This document shows, in pieces, positions 1-14,536 of a stretch of DNA of 64,000 bases (the first letter of the stretch is position 1; each line of letters starts with the position of its first letter). The notes below the pieces were generated by a model. The model did no database searches. It was not told the DNA's origin and saw only the letters and a list, made by a program, of their open reading frames with translations. Made by a program: the position numbers and the translations under genes. This DNA is from Roseitalea porphyridii. Its GTDB lineage: Bacteria; Pseudomonadota; Alphaproteobacteria; Rhizobiales; Rhizobiaceae. The DNA is taken from assembly GCF_004331955.1 (NCBI RefSeq), contig NZ_CP036532.1, positions 620,001 to 684,000 on the forward strand. The letters run 5' to 3'.

Positions 1-2303
1 GCGCCGTCGATCGAGGCGCCGGCGCTCGAACAGGCGGCCGCGATCACCGACAGAAGACGCGGATGGTCCTGCGCCAGGATTGTGATTTCGGTCATCGCCT
101 GGAACGCGTCGGTGCGCACGGCGCTGGCGAGCGGCCTCGCCTCGGCGTCGGACCGGCGGATGAACTCCGCGTGTCGAACCTGATCCTCCAGATCGGTGGT
201 CAGAAGATAGTTGTCGTAGTGAAGCCCCAGGATCGCCGCGCGCTCGGCCTCCGGCCAGTCGGCCAGCCGCTCCGAGAGCGCCGCGCGCCGGCTTTCGGCG
301 CGGCTCTTGCGGCTGGTTTCCGAGAACCCGCCGGTCAGCGCCAGTTCCGCTTCCGCATAGAGCGTGCGCAGAAGCTGGCCCTTCCAGCCGTTCCAGACGC
401 CCGGTCCGACCCCCCTTATGTCGCACACGGTCAGCACCAGCAGCAGCTTGAGCCGCTTGACGGTCTGCACGCGGGCGACGAAGTCCTCGATCGTCTTGCG
501 ATCGGACAGATCGCGCCCCTGCGCGGTCATGCTCATCAGCAGATGATCCTCGATCAGCCAGGCGATCGTCGCCGTGTCCTCGGGCGAAAAGCCGAGCCGC
601 GGGCACAGCTTGCGCGCCACATCGGCGCCGGCGACCGAATGGTCCTCCGGCCGCCCCTTGGCGATGTCGTGCAGGAACAGCGCCACATAGAGGATCGCCC
701 GGTCGTCGGTGAGCCCGGGCATCAGTTCGGCGGCGAGCGGATGATCCTCGGCCAGATTGCCCTTTTCAATGTCCGCCAGGACGCCGATGGTGCGGATCAG
801 GTGCTCGTCGACGGTGTAGTGGTGGTACATGTTGAACTGCATCATCGCGACGATGCGGCCGAAGTCGGGCACGAACCGGCCGAGCACGCCGGCCTCGTTC
901 ATGCGCCGCAGGTTCAGTTCGGGATCGTTGCGCGAGGTCAGGATGCGCACGAACAGCGCATTGGCGTTCACGTCGGTCCGCAGCGTCTTGTCGATAAGCT
1001 TCAGCGACCGCCGCACCAGCTTGAGCGCCTCGGGATGATATTCGAGCCCGTAGCGGTCGGCGAGATAGAACATGCGGATCAGGTTTACCGGATCGCGCGC
1101 GAACACCTCGTCGTCGGCGACGTTGATGCGCTGGCGGTCGATGACGAAATCCTTGATGCCGCGGATGGTCGTCGACCGGCGCGCGAACGGCAGCGCCTGG
1201 ATCAGCCCGGACAGGACCGGGGCGTTCTTGATCTCCTGCTCTTCGAGCGCGGCGCAGAAGATGCGCGTCAGATCGCCCACATCCTTGGCGATCAGGAAAT
1301 AGTGCTTCATGAAGCGCTCAACGTCCTCGAGCCCCGGATGGGACTGGTAGCCGAGACGGTCGGCGAGTTCCCGCTGCAGGTCGAACGACAGCCGTTCCTC
1401 GGCCTTGCCGGTCAGGAAGTGCAGGTGGCAGCGCACCGCCCAGAGGAAGTCCTCGCACTTGACGAACAGGTTGTAGTCACGCCGGGTGAACACGCCCAGC
1501 TTGACCAGTTCGGCCCGCCGCCGCACGCGGTAGACATACTTTGCGATCCAGAACAGCGTGTGCAGGTCTCTCAGGCCGCCCTTGCCGTCCTTGACGTTCG
1601 GCTCGACCACGAACCGCGCCTCGCCCATGCGCTTGTGGCGGGCATCGCGCTCGGCCAGCTTGGCCTGGATGAACTGGCTGGCGGTGCGCGAGACGACATC
1701 CTTGTCGTAGCGCTCCATCAGTTCGTCGAACAGGGCCCTGTTACCGGTCAGGAAACGCGCTTCGAGGATGGTCGTGGCGATGGTGATGTCGGACTTCGAC
1801 AGGCGGACGCAGTCGTCGATGTTGCGGGTGGCGTGGCCCACCTTCAGCCCCATGTCCCACAGCATGTAGAGCATGTATTCGGCGAGCTGCTCGCCGAGCG
1901 GGGTCTGCTTGTAGGGCAGAACGAACAGAAGATCGATGTCCGAACCCGGCGCCAGCGTGCCGCGGCCGTAGCCGCCGACGGCCGCCAGCGCAATGCGCTC
2001 GCCCTGCGAAAGGTTGGCCACCTGGAACACATGGACCAGCGCGAAATCGTAGATCGCGCCGATGATCGCGTCCTGAAGGTCGGAAAGGCGACGGGCGCAG
2101 CCATGGCCCTTGCCGTCGGCAAAGAGCTGGCGCTCGGCTTCGGCCCGTCCGGTTTTGAGCACGGCCTTCAGATGGGCGAGCACCTTCGCCCGGACATCGG
2201 AAGCGCTGCCGTCGCCGCCGGCCTCTTCGGCGATCGCCGCCAGCGCCGCCGTGATCGTCTCGGCGTCGGGCAGCGCTCCGGGGTCGGCGACGGGCTTGTC
2301 CAA
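1..2303 (-). CDS. glnD: [Protein-PII] uridylyltransferase / uridylyl-removing enzyme GlnD (3' end cut by window edge)
   Basis: About 767 codons are visible; the C-terminus lies beyond the left edge. GlnD is the bifunctional nitrogen sensor that uridylylates PII proteins at low glutamine and removes the UMP at high glutamine. The nucleotidyltransferase site is seen as [18 protein letters not shown], with the expected G-G-x-G-R and D-x-D residues. The HD hydrolase domain shows YHHYTVDEH and [12 protein letters not shown]. The first ACT domain begins at the edge ([20 protein letters not shown]). The start is probably the TTG at 2303, two bases past the mutS stop codon, which suggests translational coupling to mutS; no ATG is better placed. 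The glnD-mutS pairing is usual in rhizobia. Identity is secure; the exact start is an inference. Confidence 0.95.
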   Translation of the reverse strand, partial: MDKPVADPGALPDAETITAALAAIAEEAGGDGSASDVRAKVLAHLKAVLKTGRAEAERQLFADGKGHGCARRLSDLQDAIIGAIYDFALVHVFQVANLSQGERIALAAVGGYGRGTLAPGSDIDLLFVLPYKQTPLGEQLAEYMLYMLWDMGLKVGHATRNIDDCVRLSKSDITIATTILEARFLTGNRALFDELMERYDKDVVSRTASQFIQAKLAERDARHKRMGEARFVVEPNVKDGKGGLRDLHTLFWIAKYVYRVRRRAELVKLGVFTRRDYNLFVKCEDFLWAVRCHLHFLTGKAEERLSFDLQRELADRLGYQSHPGLEDVERFMKHYFLIAKDVGDLTRIFCAALEEQEIKNAPVLSGLIQALPFARRSTTIRGIKDFVIDRQRINVADDEVFARDPVNLIRMFYLADRYGLEYHPEALKLVRRSLKLIDKTLRTDVNANALFVRILTSRNDPELNLRRMNEAGVLGRFVPDFGRIVAMMQFNMYHHYTVDEHLIRTIGVLADIEKGNLAEDHPLAAELMPGLTDDRAILYVALFLHDIAKGRPEDHSVAGADVARKLCPRLGFSPEDTATIAWLIEDHLLMSMTAQGRDLSDRKTIEDFVARVQTVKRLKLLLVLTVCDIRGVGPGVWNGWKGQLLRTLYAEAELALTGGFSETSRKSRAESRRAALSERLADWPEAERAAILGLHYDNYLLTTDLEDQVRHAEFIRRSDAEARPLASAVRTDAFQAMTEITILAQDHPRLLSVIAAACSSAGASIDG

Positions 2304-2305
2304 GA

Positions 2306-5041
2306 TCAGTCCTTCTTCGACGCCAGCGCCTTGAGGGCGTAGAGCGCCTCCAGCGCGGTGCGTGGCGTCATCTCGTCTGGCGAAAGGTCCGCAAGTGCCG
2401 CTTCGATAGCCGATTGCGCGGACTTTGGCACGGTCTTCTTTTGCGGCGGGGCGGCCGAGAAGAGCGGCAGGTCGTCGATCAGCGAGGCCGTGCCCTTGTC
2501 GCGGTTCTGCGCCTCGAGCTGGTCGAGCACCGCGCGGGCGCGCTCGACCACCGCCTCGGGCAGGCCGGCGAGCCGCGCCACCTGCACCCCGTAGGACCGG
2601 TCGGCCGCGCCATGGCCGACCTCGTGCAGGAAGACCACGTCGCCCTGCCATTCCTTGACCCGCATGGTGACGTTGGCCAGGCGGTCGAGCTTTTCGTGCA
2701 GCGCGGTCAGCTCGTGAAAATGGGTGGCGAAAAGCGTCCGGCAGCGATTGTGCGCATGCAGATACTCGATCGTCGCCCAGGCGATCGACAGCCCGTCGAA
2801 GGTGGCCGTGCCGCGTCCGATCTCGTCGAGGATGACGAGCGCGTTCTCGCCGGCCTGGTTGAGGATCGCGGCGGTCTCGACCATCTCGACCATGAAGGTC
2901 GACCGGCCCCGCGCCAGATCGTCCGAGGCGCCGACACGGCTGAACAGCCGGTCGACGACGCCGATATGGGCCTGGCCGGCCGGCACGAACGAGCCGGTCT
3001 GCGCGAGGATGGCGATCACCGCGTTCTGGCGCAGGAAGGTCGACTTGCCGCCCATGTTCGGCCCGGTCAGCAGCCACAGCGCGCCATGGTCCGCCCCTTC
3101 GGCGGGTGAAAGGTCGCAATCGTTGGCGACGAACGGGTCGGCGGCCTGGCGCCTGAGCGCCTGTTCGACCACCGGGTGCCGTCCGGCGACGATGCGGAAC
3201 GTCCGGCTGTCGTCCACCAGCGGCCGGCAATAGCCCTGCGATGTCGCCAGATCGGCGAGCGCGGCCGAGACGTCGAGGACGGCCAGCGCGTGGGCTGCCT
3301 CGCGGATCGGGTCGGCGTGGGCGACGGCGAGCGCCCGCAACTGCTCGAAGACCGCAAGCTCGATTTCGAGCGCCCGGCCGGCGGCGTTGGCGATCCGGCT
3401 TTCCAGATCGGCCAGTTCGGTGGTCGTGAAGCGCATCGCGCTCGCCAGCGTCTGCCGGTGGATGAAGCGGCCCCTGGCCTCGTCCGTGCCGGTCAGCGCG
3501 TCGGCATTGCCGGCGGTCACCTCGATGAAATAGCCCAGCACGTTGTTGTGCTTGATCTTCAGCGACCTGACGCCGGTCTCGGCGGCATAGTCGGCCTGCA
3601 GCGAGGCGATGACGCGGCGCGATTCGTCGCGCAACCGCCGCATCTGATCGAGTTCGTCATGATGGCCGGCGCGCACGAAACCGCCGTCGCGCGCCATCAG
3701 CGGCACCTCGTCGGCAAGCGCGGTACCGAGCGCATCGCTCACATCGGCGGGCGCGTCGGCCAGCGCCGTGCGGGCCGCGGCAAGTTCGGCGGGCAGATCG
3801 GCTGACTTGAGCAACTGGTGCACGTCGCCGGCGACAGCGAGCCCCTCGCGCAGCGCCAGGAGATCGCGCGGGCCGCCCCGGTTCAGCGACAGGCGCGACA
3901 GGGCGCGCGCCATGTCCGGCAGCGCCTTCAGTTGCGCGCGCAGCCCTTCGCCCAGAAGGTCGTCGGCAACGAAGGTGGCGACCGAATCGAGCCGCTCGCC
4001 GATCGCCTGCGGATCGGTCAGCGGTGCGCGCAGGCGCCCCGCCAGTAGCCGCGCGCCCGGCCCGGTGGCGGTGCGGTCGATCGCCTTCAGAAGGCTGCCG
4101 TCGCGCTGGCCCGACAGGGTGCGTTCGAGTTCGAGATTGGCGCGCGTCGCCGGATCGATGAACAGGGTCCGGGCCGAGGATTCGCGCTGCGGGCGCTGCA
4201 GGGCGGGCCGCTCGGACACTTGCGTCTTCTCGACATAGGCGAGCGCGCCGGCGGCGGCGGCCAGTTCGGCGCGGGAGAAGTCGCCGAACCCGTCGAGCGT
4301 CGACACGCCGAAATAGTGCGCCAGCCGGTCCGGCGCGGTGGCGCTGTCGAAGATCGCCGCCGGATGCGGGCTGACGGCGCGCCCGAACAGGTCGAACGCC
4401 GGCCGGAACTCGGGATCGTGGAACAGCGGTTCGGGCACGACGATCTCGCGCGGGCCGATCCGCGTCAGGTCCGGCAACAGCCGCTCTGGCGCGGTCTCGC
4501 CGAGCCGGAACTCGCCGGTCGAGATGTCGATGAAGGCATAGGCCATCTGCCCCGAGGCGCGGATCCGCGCCAGTGCCAAAAGATAGGCGTTCTCGCCCGG
4601 TTCGAGCAGCTTGTCCTCGGTGATCGTCGCCGGCGTGACGAGCCTTGTGACATCGCGCCGGACGACCGATTTCGAGCCGCGCTTCTTCGCCTCGGCCGGG
4701 TCCTCGAGCTGTTCGCACACGGCGACCCGGTGGCCGAGCCCGATCAGCTTTTGCAGATAGTCGTCGGCGGCGTGGACCGGCACGCCGCACATCGGGATGT
4801 CCTTGCCCTGATGCTGGCCGCGTTTGGTCAGCGTGATGCCGAGCGCGCGGGCGGCGATCTCGGCGTCCTCGAAGAACAGCTCGTAGAAGTCGCCCATGCG
4901 GTAGAACAAGAGATACCCCGCATTGAGCGCCTTGATCTCCATGTACTGGGCCATCATCGGCGTGACGGCGCCGCCGGCCGGTGCCGCCGACCGGTCTTCG
5001 CCCTCTTCCGCCATGCCCCGATGTTCGCTTGCGCGTTCCAT
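2306..5041 (-). CDS. mutS: DNA mismatch repair protein MutS
   Basis: This 911-residue protein recognises mismatches and starts methyl-independent or methyl-directed repair with MutL. The mismatch-contacting Phe-x-Glu motif lies in [15 protein letters not shown] near the N-terminus. The ATPase domain has the Walker A stretch [15 protein letters not shown], the signature [16 protein letters not shown] and the Walker B segment [18 protein letters not shown]. Length is within the MutS1 range. The first 25 or so residues are low complexity, and the start could lie at a later ATG. It is divergent from maeB and directly precedes glnD, whose start follows the mutS stop codon almost without a gap. Confidence 0.97.
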   Translation of the reverse strand: MERASEHRGMAEEGEDRSAAPAGGAVTPMMAQYMEIKALNAGYLLFYRMGDFYELFFEDAEIAARALGITLTKRGQHQGKDIPMCGVPVHAADDYLQKLIGLGHRVAVCEQLEDPAEAKKRGSKSVVRRDVTRLVTPATITEDKLLEPGENAYLLALARIRASGQMAYAFIDISTGEFRLGETAPERLLPDLTRIGPREIVVPEPLFHDPEFRPAFDLFGRAVSPHPAAIFDSATAPDRLAHYFGVSTLDGFGDFSRAELAAAAGALAYVEKTQVSERPALQRPQRESSARTLFIDPATRANLELERTLSGQRDGSLLKAIDRTATGPGARLLAGRLRAPLTDPQAIGERLDSVATFVADDLLGEGLRAQLKALPDMARALSRLSLNRGGPRDLLALREGLAVAGDVHQLLKSADLPAELAAARTALADAPADVSDALGTALADEVPLMARDGGFVRAGHHDELDQMRRLRDESRRVIASLQADYAAETGVRSLKIKHNNVLGYFIEVTAGNADALTGTDEARGRFIHRQTLASAMRFTTTELADLESRIANAAGRALEIELAVFEQLRALAVAHADPIREAAHALAVLDVSAALADLATSQGYCRPLVDDSRTFRIVAGRHPVVEQALRRQAADPFVANDCDLSPAEGADHGALWLLTGPNMGGKSTFLRQNAVIAILAQTGSFVPAGQAHIGVVDRLFSRVGASDDLARGRSTFMVEMVETAAILNQAGENALVILDEIGRGTATFDGLSIAWATIEYLHAHNRCRTLFATHFHELTALHEKLDRLANVTMRVKEWQGDVVFLHEVGHGAADRSYGVQVARLAGLPEAVVERARAVLDQLEAQNRDKGTASLIDDLPLFSAAPPQKKTVPKSAQSAIEAALADLSPDEMTPRTALEALYALKALASKKD

Positions 5042-5060
5042 GCCGCTCCGTCGTGCGCCC

Positions 5061-5100
5061 TCGCGCCGGCCAGTTTATGCGTGTTTGCAGGCCGGCGCGA
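5061..5100. repeat. Perfect 11-bp inverted repeat between mutS and maeB
   Basis: TCGCGCCGGCC (5061-5071) and its exact reverse complement GGCCGGCGCGA (5090-5100) are separated by 18 AT-richer bases. The repeat sits in the 115-bp divergent intergenic region. Its right arm falls between the -35 and -10 of the candidate maeB promoter, so it could be an operator. A cruciform or mRNA hairpin is the alternative. No regulator is known to me for this sequence. Confidence 0.6.
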
Positions 5101-5113
5101 CAGGGACTACACA
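5085..5113 (+). promoter_or_regulatory. Candidate sigma-70-type promoter of maeB
   Basis: A -35 element TTGCAG (5085-5090) is followed after 17 bp by TACACA (5108-5113). This would put the transcript start about 40 bases before the maeB ATG. The call rests on consensus match and spacing only. Confidence 0.4.
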
Positions 5114-5156
5114 GTCTTTTCCCAAACAAGCCGCGCCATTCGCCAGGAACCGTCCC

Positions 5157-7454
<2,298 letters not shown>

Positions 7455-8334
7455 GCGCGCCGCGAACCGGTTCGCGTCGACCCCGTAGTAGGTCAGGTAG
7501 CGCGGGCTGATCTGCTCGACGGGCAGCACCACCAGCACATCGACCGAGCCGAACTCGTGATCGATCACCGCGCCGTCGCCGAACCGGGCGCCGAGCCGCA
7601 GATAGCCCTTGATGAGCGGCGGCAGGGCGCCCATGGCCGCCTTCAGGTCGATCGCCTCGGGCGGCATCATGTTCATGTCGACACGCACGCCATCCCGCGC
7701 CGAAACGGCCCAGGCGCCGTCGGCGCGCGCGTGGTGATGCAGGAAGGCGAGCGCCATGGCGTGGTCCTGCGGCGCCGCCCCGGCGAACGACGCACAGCCG
7801 AACATCACGTCGATGCCCGTCTGTCGGCAATAGGACCAGATGCCCTGCCACAGAAGCTCGATCGTGCGCTTGGACCGGTAGTCCGGCAGCACGCAGGACC
7901 GGCCGAGTTCGAGCAGGTGCCGGCCGGGATGGCGCGCAACCAGCGGGCCGATCTCGTAGGTCGCCTCCGAATAGAAGCTGTCTTCGCCGCCGAGCCGGTG
8001 TTGCGGCAACAGGCGATAGGTGCCGACGATCCGGTCGGCGTCGGTGCCGGCGATGCGCGAGTCCAGCACGATCAGATGATCGCAGATCGCGTCGTGGGCA
8101 TCCTCGTCGACCTCGGATGCGCCGATTCGGGCGCCGAACTCCTCGGTGAAGATGCGGTAGCGCAGACGCTGCGCCGCACGGATTTCCCTGTCGCCGACGG
8201 CCAGACGGGCTCTAAGGGGCCCGATTTCGCCCAGAATGCCGACCGGTGTCGGTGTCTGCCTTTGCAGCGGACGATTATCGGCAAGCTCGGTGATGCCCAT
8301 CGCACATGCCCGATTGCGTGATCCGGACGCGGAT

Positions 8335-8363
8335 ATGACCGCGCGATGACGGATGTATGACAC
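8335..8363 (-). promoter_or_regulatory. Pho-box-like element upstream of olsB
   Basis: Reading the minus strand, three 7-mers GTGTCAT, CCGTCAT and CGGTCAT occur at exact 11-bp steps (on the plus strand ATGAC at 8335, 8346 and 8357). The PhoB consensus is CTGTCAT repeated every 11 bp, so all three units keep the GTCAT core. The element ends 34 bp before the olsB ATG, the normal place for a Pho box that substitutes for a -35. A matching -10 is not obvious. Confidence 0.7.
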
Positions 8364-8396
8364 GGATCGCGGGGCGGCGCGAGGCGGCCGGTTGCC

Positions 8397-9953
<1,557 letters not shown>

Positions 9954-10075
9954 GTCGCTTGCCTTCCACCGAACGGAACCTTCCGTCCGCCGGAGGGTAC
10001 GCGGCCATGGTTATCAAGCCGTTGCGATGGAAGCTGCGATTTGCCACGACGGACCGATCGCCGGGCAAGGCGGCC

Positions 10076-11071
10076 TCAGCCCGCCATGTCGACCACCACG
10101 CGGCCGCGCACCCGGCCTTCGAGAATGGCGTGGGCGGTGTCGATGATCTCGCCGAAGCCGATCGTCCGCGACAGGGCTTCCAGCTTGACCATGTCGAGAT
10201 CCTCGACGAGCCGCGCCCAGGCCTGTTCGCGCAGCGCCCGGGGCGCCATCACCGAATCGATGCCCAGAAGCGACACGCCGCGCAGGATGAACGGCGCGAC
10301 GGTCGTCGGAAGGTCCATGCCCTGGGCGAGCCCGCAGGCGGCGATCGCGCCGCCCTGCATCGTCTGCGCCAGCACGTTGGCGAGCGTCACCGAACCGACC
10401 GAATCGACGCCGGACGCCCAGCGTTCCTTGCCGAGCGGACGTCCGGGCTCGGACAGTTCGGCCCGGTCGATGATCTCCGATGCGCCGAGCGAGGTCAGGA
10501 ACGCGCTTTCGCTGGTCCGGCCGGTCGAGGCGATGACCTCGTAGCCGAGCTTGGACAGGACCGAGATGGCGACCGTTCCGACACCGCCGTTGGCGCCGGT
10601 GACGATTGCCGGGCCGCGTTCGGGCGTGATGCCGTGCCGTTCGAGCGCCAGCACCGACAGCATCGCGGTGTAGCCGGCCGTGCCGATCGCCATCGCCTGA
10701 TGCGGGGTCAGCGCGTCCGGCAGCGCGATCAGCCAGTCGCCGTTGACGCGGGCCAAGCCCGCATAGGCGCCGTAATGGGTCTCGCCGACGCCCCAGCCGT
10801 TGAGGATGACCTTGTCGCCCTCCTTCCAGTCCGGATGCTCGGAGGCGGCGACCGTGCCGGCGAAATCGATGCCGGGGATCATCGGCCAGCGGCGCACGAC
10901 GGGCGACTTTCCGGTGATGGCGAGGCCGTCCTTGTAATTGACCGTGGTCGCCTCGACGGCGACGGTGACGTCGCCTTCCATCAGTTCGGCGTCGGTCAGT
11001 TCGGCGATGTCGACATGCTGGTTCTTGTCGTCGTCGCGCGAGACCAGGATCGCCTTGAAGGTTTGCGCCAT
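10076..11071 (-). CDS. acuI: NADPH-dependent acrylyl-CoA reductase / YhdH-type MDR oxidoreductase
   Basis: This 331-residue zinc-independent medium-chain reductase matches the AcuI/YhdH group. AcuI reduces acryloyl-CoA to propionyl-CoA with NADPH. Seen in the sequence are the N-terminal [16 protein letters not shown], the fold segment [12 protein letters not shown] and the nucleotide-binding [20 protein letters not shown]. No structural or catalytic zinc cysteines are present. Three ATGs stand in a row; the third (11071) has the best spacing from GGGGAG. The substrate is inferred from family only, and a general quinone or enoyl reductase role is possible. No dimethylsulfoniopropionate gene lies beside it. 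Confidence 0.8.
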   Translation of the reverse strand: MAQTFKAILVSRDDDKNQHVDIAELTDAELMEGDVTVAVEATTVNYKDGLAITGKSPVVRRWPMIPGIDFAGTVAASEHPDWKEGDKVILNGWGVGETHYGAYAGLARVNGDWLIALPDALTPHQAMAIGTAGYTAMLSVLALERHGITPERGPAIVTGANGGVGTVAISVLSKLGYEVIASTGRTSESAFLTSLGASEIIDRAELSEPGRPLGKERWASGVDSVGSVTLANVLAQTMQGGAIAACGLAQGMDLPTTVAPFILRGVSLLGIDSVMAPRALREQAWARLVEDLDMVKLEALSRTIGFGEIIDTAHAILEGRVRGRVVVDMAG

Positions 11072-11123
11072 CATCATCTCCCCGATTGGTCGTGCCCGAA
11101 GGTGCAGCGGGCGTCTGCCCGCG

Positions 11124-11600
11124 TCAATCGGCCTTCCGGCCCGACCGCCACTGCAGCAGTTCGTCGAGGATCACCAGCCCCGCCCCGACGGTGATCGCCG
11201 CGTCGGCCAGGTTGAAGATGGCGAACGACCAGCCCGGCGTGTGGAAGAGGAAGTAATCGATCACATGGCCGTACAGGACCCGGTCGATCAGATTGCCGAT
11301 CGCCCCGCCGATGATCAGCGCAAAGCCGAAATGGGCGATCACCCGTTCAGGCGGGCTGGAGACCCAAAGCCAGGTCACGAAGGCCGACACCGCCACGCTG
11401 ATCGCGATCAGCGGTCCGGCGCCCAGGCCCGACAGCATCGAAAAGGCGATGCCCGGATTGTAGGTCAGGAACAGGTCGAGGAAGGGCAGCAGCGCGATGC
11501 GCTCCTGATAGTCCATCAGCTGCTCGACGCCGATCTTGATCGCCTGGTCGATGGCGACTATGGCGCCGACGGTGGCGATGGCGGTCGGCAGGCGCTTCAT
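11124..11600 (-). CDS. lspA: Lipoprotein signal peptidase LspA
   Basis: This 158-residue inner-membrane aspartyl protease removes signal peptides from diacylated prolipoproteins. The two catalytic aspartates are in [10 protein letters not shown] (residue 106) and [11 protein letters not shown] (residue 133), and four hydrophobic membrane spans are apparent. The ATG at 11600 gives the standard length and overlaps the stop codon of the upstream methyltransferase by four bases (ATGA), so the genes are translationally coupled. Lnt, the later enzyme of the same maturation path, is also in this window (39950-41608). Confidence 0.95.
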   Translation of the reverse strand: MKRLPTAIATVGAIVAIDQAIKIGVEQLMDYQERIALLPFLDLFLTYNPGIAFSMLSGLGAGPLIAISVAVSAFVTWLWVSSPPERVIAHFGFALIIGGAIGNLIDRVLYGHVIDYFLFHTPGWSFAIFNLADAAITVGAGLVILDELLQWRSGRKAD

Positions 11601-12448
11601 GACCGTGCCCCGTCTGAGATCGGAAAGGCGTGCCGTCGCGCCTCGTAAAGGCACAGCGCCGTGGCGACGGCCAGATTGAGCGAATCGGCGCGCCCGGACT
11701 GCGGAATGCGCACCAGCGTCGTGCACATCGCGGCGAGATCGCCGGGCAGCCCGGCCTGCTCGTTGCCCATCAGGAGCAGGATCGGCCCTTTTTCATAATC
11801 CGGCACGCGGTAGTCGACCGATCCCTCGAGATGGGTGCCGACGATCTGCCCGGGCCACCGGCCGGCGAAACCGGCGAAACGGTCCGTGTCCATGCGCGCC
11901 AAGGGCACCGCGAAGATCGAACCCATGGTGGCGCGCACCGTCTCGGTGGAAAACGGATCGGTCGTCTCGCCGACGAGAATCACGCCGCTGGCGCCGCCCG
12001 CATCGGCGGTGCGGATGATCGTGCCCAGATTGCCCGGATCGCGCACGCGGTCGAGCGCGATCCAGACATCGTCCGGCCCCGGCGACAGGCGCGCCGGATC
12101 GGCGAAGCGCCGTTCCAGAACGCCGGCGACCATCTGCGGATTGTCGCGCCGGGTGATCTGGCCGAGCACGCGTTCGGGCACGATGATCACGTCCGCCCCG
12201 AGCGCGACGGCCCGCGCGGCGAGCTTCGTCACCGCCTCGTTGTCCCTGGCCGAGGCGGCATGGATCAGCGTCTTCAGCCTCCAGCCATTGTCGATCGCAT
12301 CGATGATCAGCTTCATGCCTTCGGCGAGGAAGCTGTTTGTCTCCTCGCGGTGCCGCTTCTTTTCAAGCAGCCTGATCTGCTTGACGATCGGGTTGGCGGC
12401 GCTCGAGATTTCCTTGACGCGGCCCGGCGCGCCGGCGGGCCTGTTCAT
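11597..12448 (-). CDS. TrmH/SpoU-family RNA 2'-O-methyltransferase
   Basis: This 283-residue SPOUT methyltransferase carries the trefoil-knot motifs [18 protein letters not shown] (motif 1), [11 protein letters not shown] (motif 2) and [17 protein letters not shown] (motif 3). An N-terminal substrate-binding domain begins with [21 protein letters not shown], as in RlmB- and TsnR-like enzymes. The RNA target cannot be told from sequence; 23S rRNA is the usual one for this subgroup. The start overlaps the end of the upstream methyltransferase by four bases, and lspA follows with the same overlap, so the three genes form a tight operon. Confidence 0.88.
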   Translation of the reverse strand: MNRPAGAPGRVKEISSAANPIVKQIRLLEKKRHREETNSFLAEGMKLIIDAIDNGWRLKTLIHAASARDNEAVTKLAARAVALGADVIIVPERVLGQITRRDNPQMVAGVLERRFADPARLSPGPDDVWIALDRVRDPGNLGTIIRTADAGGASGVILVGETTDPFSTETVRATMGSIFAVPLARMDTDRFAGFAGRWPGQIVGTHLEGSVDYRVPDYEKGPILLLMGNEQAGLPGDLAAMCTTLVRIPQSGRADSLNLAVATALCLYEARRHAFPISDGARS

Positions 12449-13545
12449 GATGCGCGCTCCGGCGTCCAGCGGCTGAACATGGAGGTCGACAGCGCCCGTC
12501 CGGCCGCCTGTTCGCGGATGATCAGTTCGCCCGATTCGACCCGGCCTTCGGTGCCGAACCCCGTCATCGCCTCCATCATCGCCTCGTGCACGGCGAACAT
12601 CGAAGCGCGGATCGCATAGGCGGTCAGCACCATCATTACCGGCCGGTCCGAAAGGATCGCGCGGCAGCCGTCGAGCAGGTCGGGCAGATGGTCGAAGAGC
12701 TGCCAGACCTCGCCGGCCGGCCCGCGCCCGTAGGCGGGCGGGTCGGCGAGGATGATGTCGTAATCGTTGCCGCGCCGGCCTTCGCGCAGGACGAACTTCA
12801 TCGCGTCCTCGCAGATCCAGCGGATCGGCCGGTCTTCAAGGCCGGCATGGGTCTGGTTCTCGCGCGCCCAGCCGATCGCCTTCCTGGACGCATCGACATG
12901 GGTGACATGGGCTCCGGCGGCCGCCGCGACCAGCGAGGCGACACCGGTATAGCCGAACAGGTTGAGCACCTTCAGCGGCCGGTCGGCGGCCTCGATCGCG
13001 CCGCGCATGGCGCGCCAGTGCGCCGCCTGTTCGGGGAACACCCCGACATGGCGGAACGAGGTGAACCGGCCGAGATAGCCGACGCCGTCGAAGGCCATCG
13101 GCCAGGTTTCGCCGCGATCGCCGCGCGCAAAGCGCCAGCGGCCCATGCCTTCCTCGTCGGTGTCGCCGGTGAAGATCGCATCGACCGCGTCCCATTGCGC
13201 CTCCGGCAGCGCCTTGCCCCATATCGCCTGCTGTTCGGGCCGCACCAGCGTGAGCGGGCCGTAGCGTTCGAGCTTGAGCCCGTCGCCGGTGTCGAGCAGC
13301 GCGTAATCGGCGTCGGCCTCGGTCTGAAGGATCAGCGGCACGGTCTCGGCCGGACGCGCGCCGGAACGCCGTTCGCGCGGCGGACGGGCCCCGACCGCCA
13401 CATCGGTCGTCGCTTGCGCATGCTTGGGCTTTGGCCGGAAGCCGGACCGGTCGGCGCGTGACGCCCCGTCGCGGCGCTTGGCCTCGCCCCGGGGGCGCGC
13501 CTGCGGCCGCTTGCTGCGGCCCTTGGGGGCTCGGTCCTTGCTCAT
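12445..13545 (-). CDS. Class I SAM-dependent rRNA methyltransferase (RlmI/RsmI-like fold)
   Basis: This 366-residue protein has a basic, low-complexity first 75 residues (many Arg, Lys, Pro) that probably binds RNA. A Rossmann methyltransferase domain follows with the SAM-binding NLFGYTGVASLVAAAAGAHV, the acidic loop HVDASRKAIGWARENQ and the catalytic-site motif ILADPPAYGRG. This set is typical of the YccW/RlmI group that methylates cytosines or guanines in rRNA. No PUA domain is evident, unlike E. coli RlmI, so the exact target is open. It is the first gene of the run leading through TrmH-like and LspA. Confidence 0.82.
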   Translation of the reverse strand: MSKDRAPKGRSKRPQARPRGEAKRRDGASRADRSGFRPKPKHAQATTDVAVGARPPRERRSGARPAETVPLILQTEADADYALLDTGDGLKLERYGPLTLVRPEQQAIWGKALPEAQWDAVDAIFTGDTDEEGMGRWRFARGDRGETWPMAFDGVGYLGRFTSFRHVGVFPEQAAHWRAMRGAIEAADRPLKVLNLFGYTGVASLVAAAAGAHVTHVDASRKAIGWARENQTHAGLEDRPIRWICEDAMKFVLREGRRGNDYDIILADPPAYGRGPAGEVWQLFDHLPDLLDGCRAILSDRPVMMVLTAYAIRASMFAVHEAMMEAMTGFGTEGRVESGELIIREQAAGRALSTSMFSRWTPERAS

Positions 13546-13591
13546 GACGGCGGATATGTCCGGTTTGCGCGGTCTTGTGAAGGGCGTGCCG

Positions 13592-14536
13592 TCAGAGCCC
13601 GCACCGTTCGGCGATCAGCGACGCGGCCGCCAGATCCTCGAGCGATGCGCCGGTCGACTTGAACAGCGTGATCTCGTCGTCCGATGTCCGCCCCCGGTGG
13701 TCGCCGCTCGTCAGTTCCATCAGTTCGGCGCGCACATGGCCGCGTTCGATCAGTCCGGCATTGATCGGCTGGACCAGATCGCCGCCCTCGTGCAGCGCCC
13801 CGGCATAGGTGTCGACGAACAGCGTCGCACGCGTCACGCAGGCGTCGTCGCTCTCGCGCATGTGTGGCGTGAACGCGCCGACCAGATCGACATGGGTGCC
13901 CGGCCGCAGCTTTTCGCCCCTGATCAGCGGCTCGGTCGACAGCGTCGCGCAACTGATCACGTCGGCCGCGCCGACCACCGCGTCGAGACTGCCGGTGGCG
14001 GCCGCCTCGGCCTTGTGACCTTCATCGCGCAGTGCCGCGGCCAGCCGGTCGGCGCCCTCCTGCGACCGGTTCCAGACCAGAACGTGCTGATAGGGGCGGA
14101 CGCTCAGATGGGCGCGCGCAAGAAACGGCGCCAGCGCCCCCGCGCCGACGATCAGCAGCGTGTCGGGCTCGGCCGGCGCCAGATAGCGCGCGGCGAGCGC
14201 CGAGGCGGCCGCCGTGCGCCACAGCGTCAGCCGGGCGCCGTCGATCAGCGCGACCTGTTCGCCGGTCGTCTTGTCCATCAGGATCACCGAAGCCATCACG
14301 GCGGGCAGGCCGCGTGTGCCGTTGTCGGGCGTCACGGCGACCAGCTTGACCGCCATGTGTCGGTCGTTCCAGGCCGGCATCAGCAGCAGCGTCTGGTCGT
14401 CGGCCTCGTTGTTGGCGATGGTGTGGTGATGGCGCGGCGGCGCATGGACGCCGCCGCGGAACGCCTCGGCGAGCGCGTCGGTCAGCGCCGGGAAGTCGAG
14501 CGCCGCATCGACATCGTCGGCGGAGATGATCCTCAT
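13592..14536 (-). CDS. Ornithine cyclodeaminase / mu-crystallin family protein
   Basis: This 314-residue protein matches the OCD family: RIISADDVDAALDFPALTDALAEAF at the N-terminus, a central LTLWRTAAASALAARYLA, and the NAD-binding LLIVGAGALAPFLARAH. Members cyclise ornithine to proline, or act on other amino or imino acids (alanine or delta-pyrroline-carboxylate type). The true substrate cannot be told. The ATG at 14536 shares one base with the stop codon of the LapA-domain gene (TGATG), so translation is coupled. No arginine or proline catabolism genes lie nearby. Confidence 0.82.
   Translation of the reverse strand: MRIISADDVDAALDFPALTDALAEAFRGGVHAPPRHHHTIANNEADDQTLLLMPAWNDRHMAVKLVAVTPDNGTRGLPAVMASVILMDKTTGEQVALIDGARLTLWRTAAASALAARYLAPAEPDTLLIVGAGALAPFLARAHLSVRPYQHVLVWNRSQEGADRLAAALRDEGHKAEAAATGSLDAVVGAADVISCATLSTEPLIRGEKLRPGTHVDLVGAFTPHMRESDDACVTRATLFVDTYAGALHEGGDLVQPINAGLIERGHVRAELMELTSGDHRGRTSDDEITLFKSTGASLEDLAAASLIAERCGL

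Noticed and set aside
63-2342. Long plus-strand open frame of 759 codons opposite glnD
   Set aside because: It is a GC-rich shadow of the glnD gene: the minus strand reads through all GlnD motifs, whereas the plus frame gives low-complexity Arg/Gly/Asp-rich sequence without any domain.
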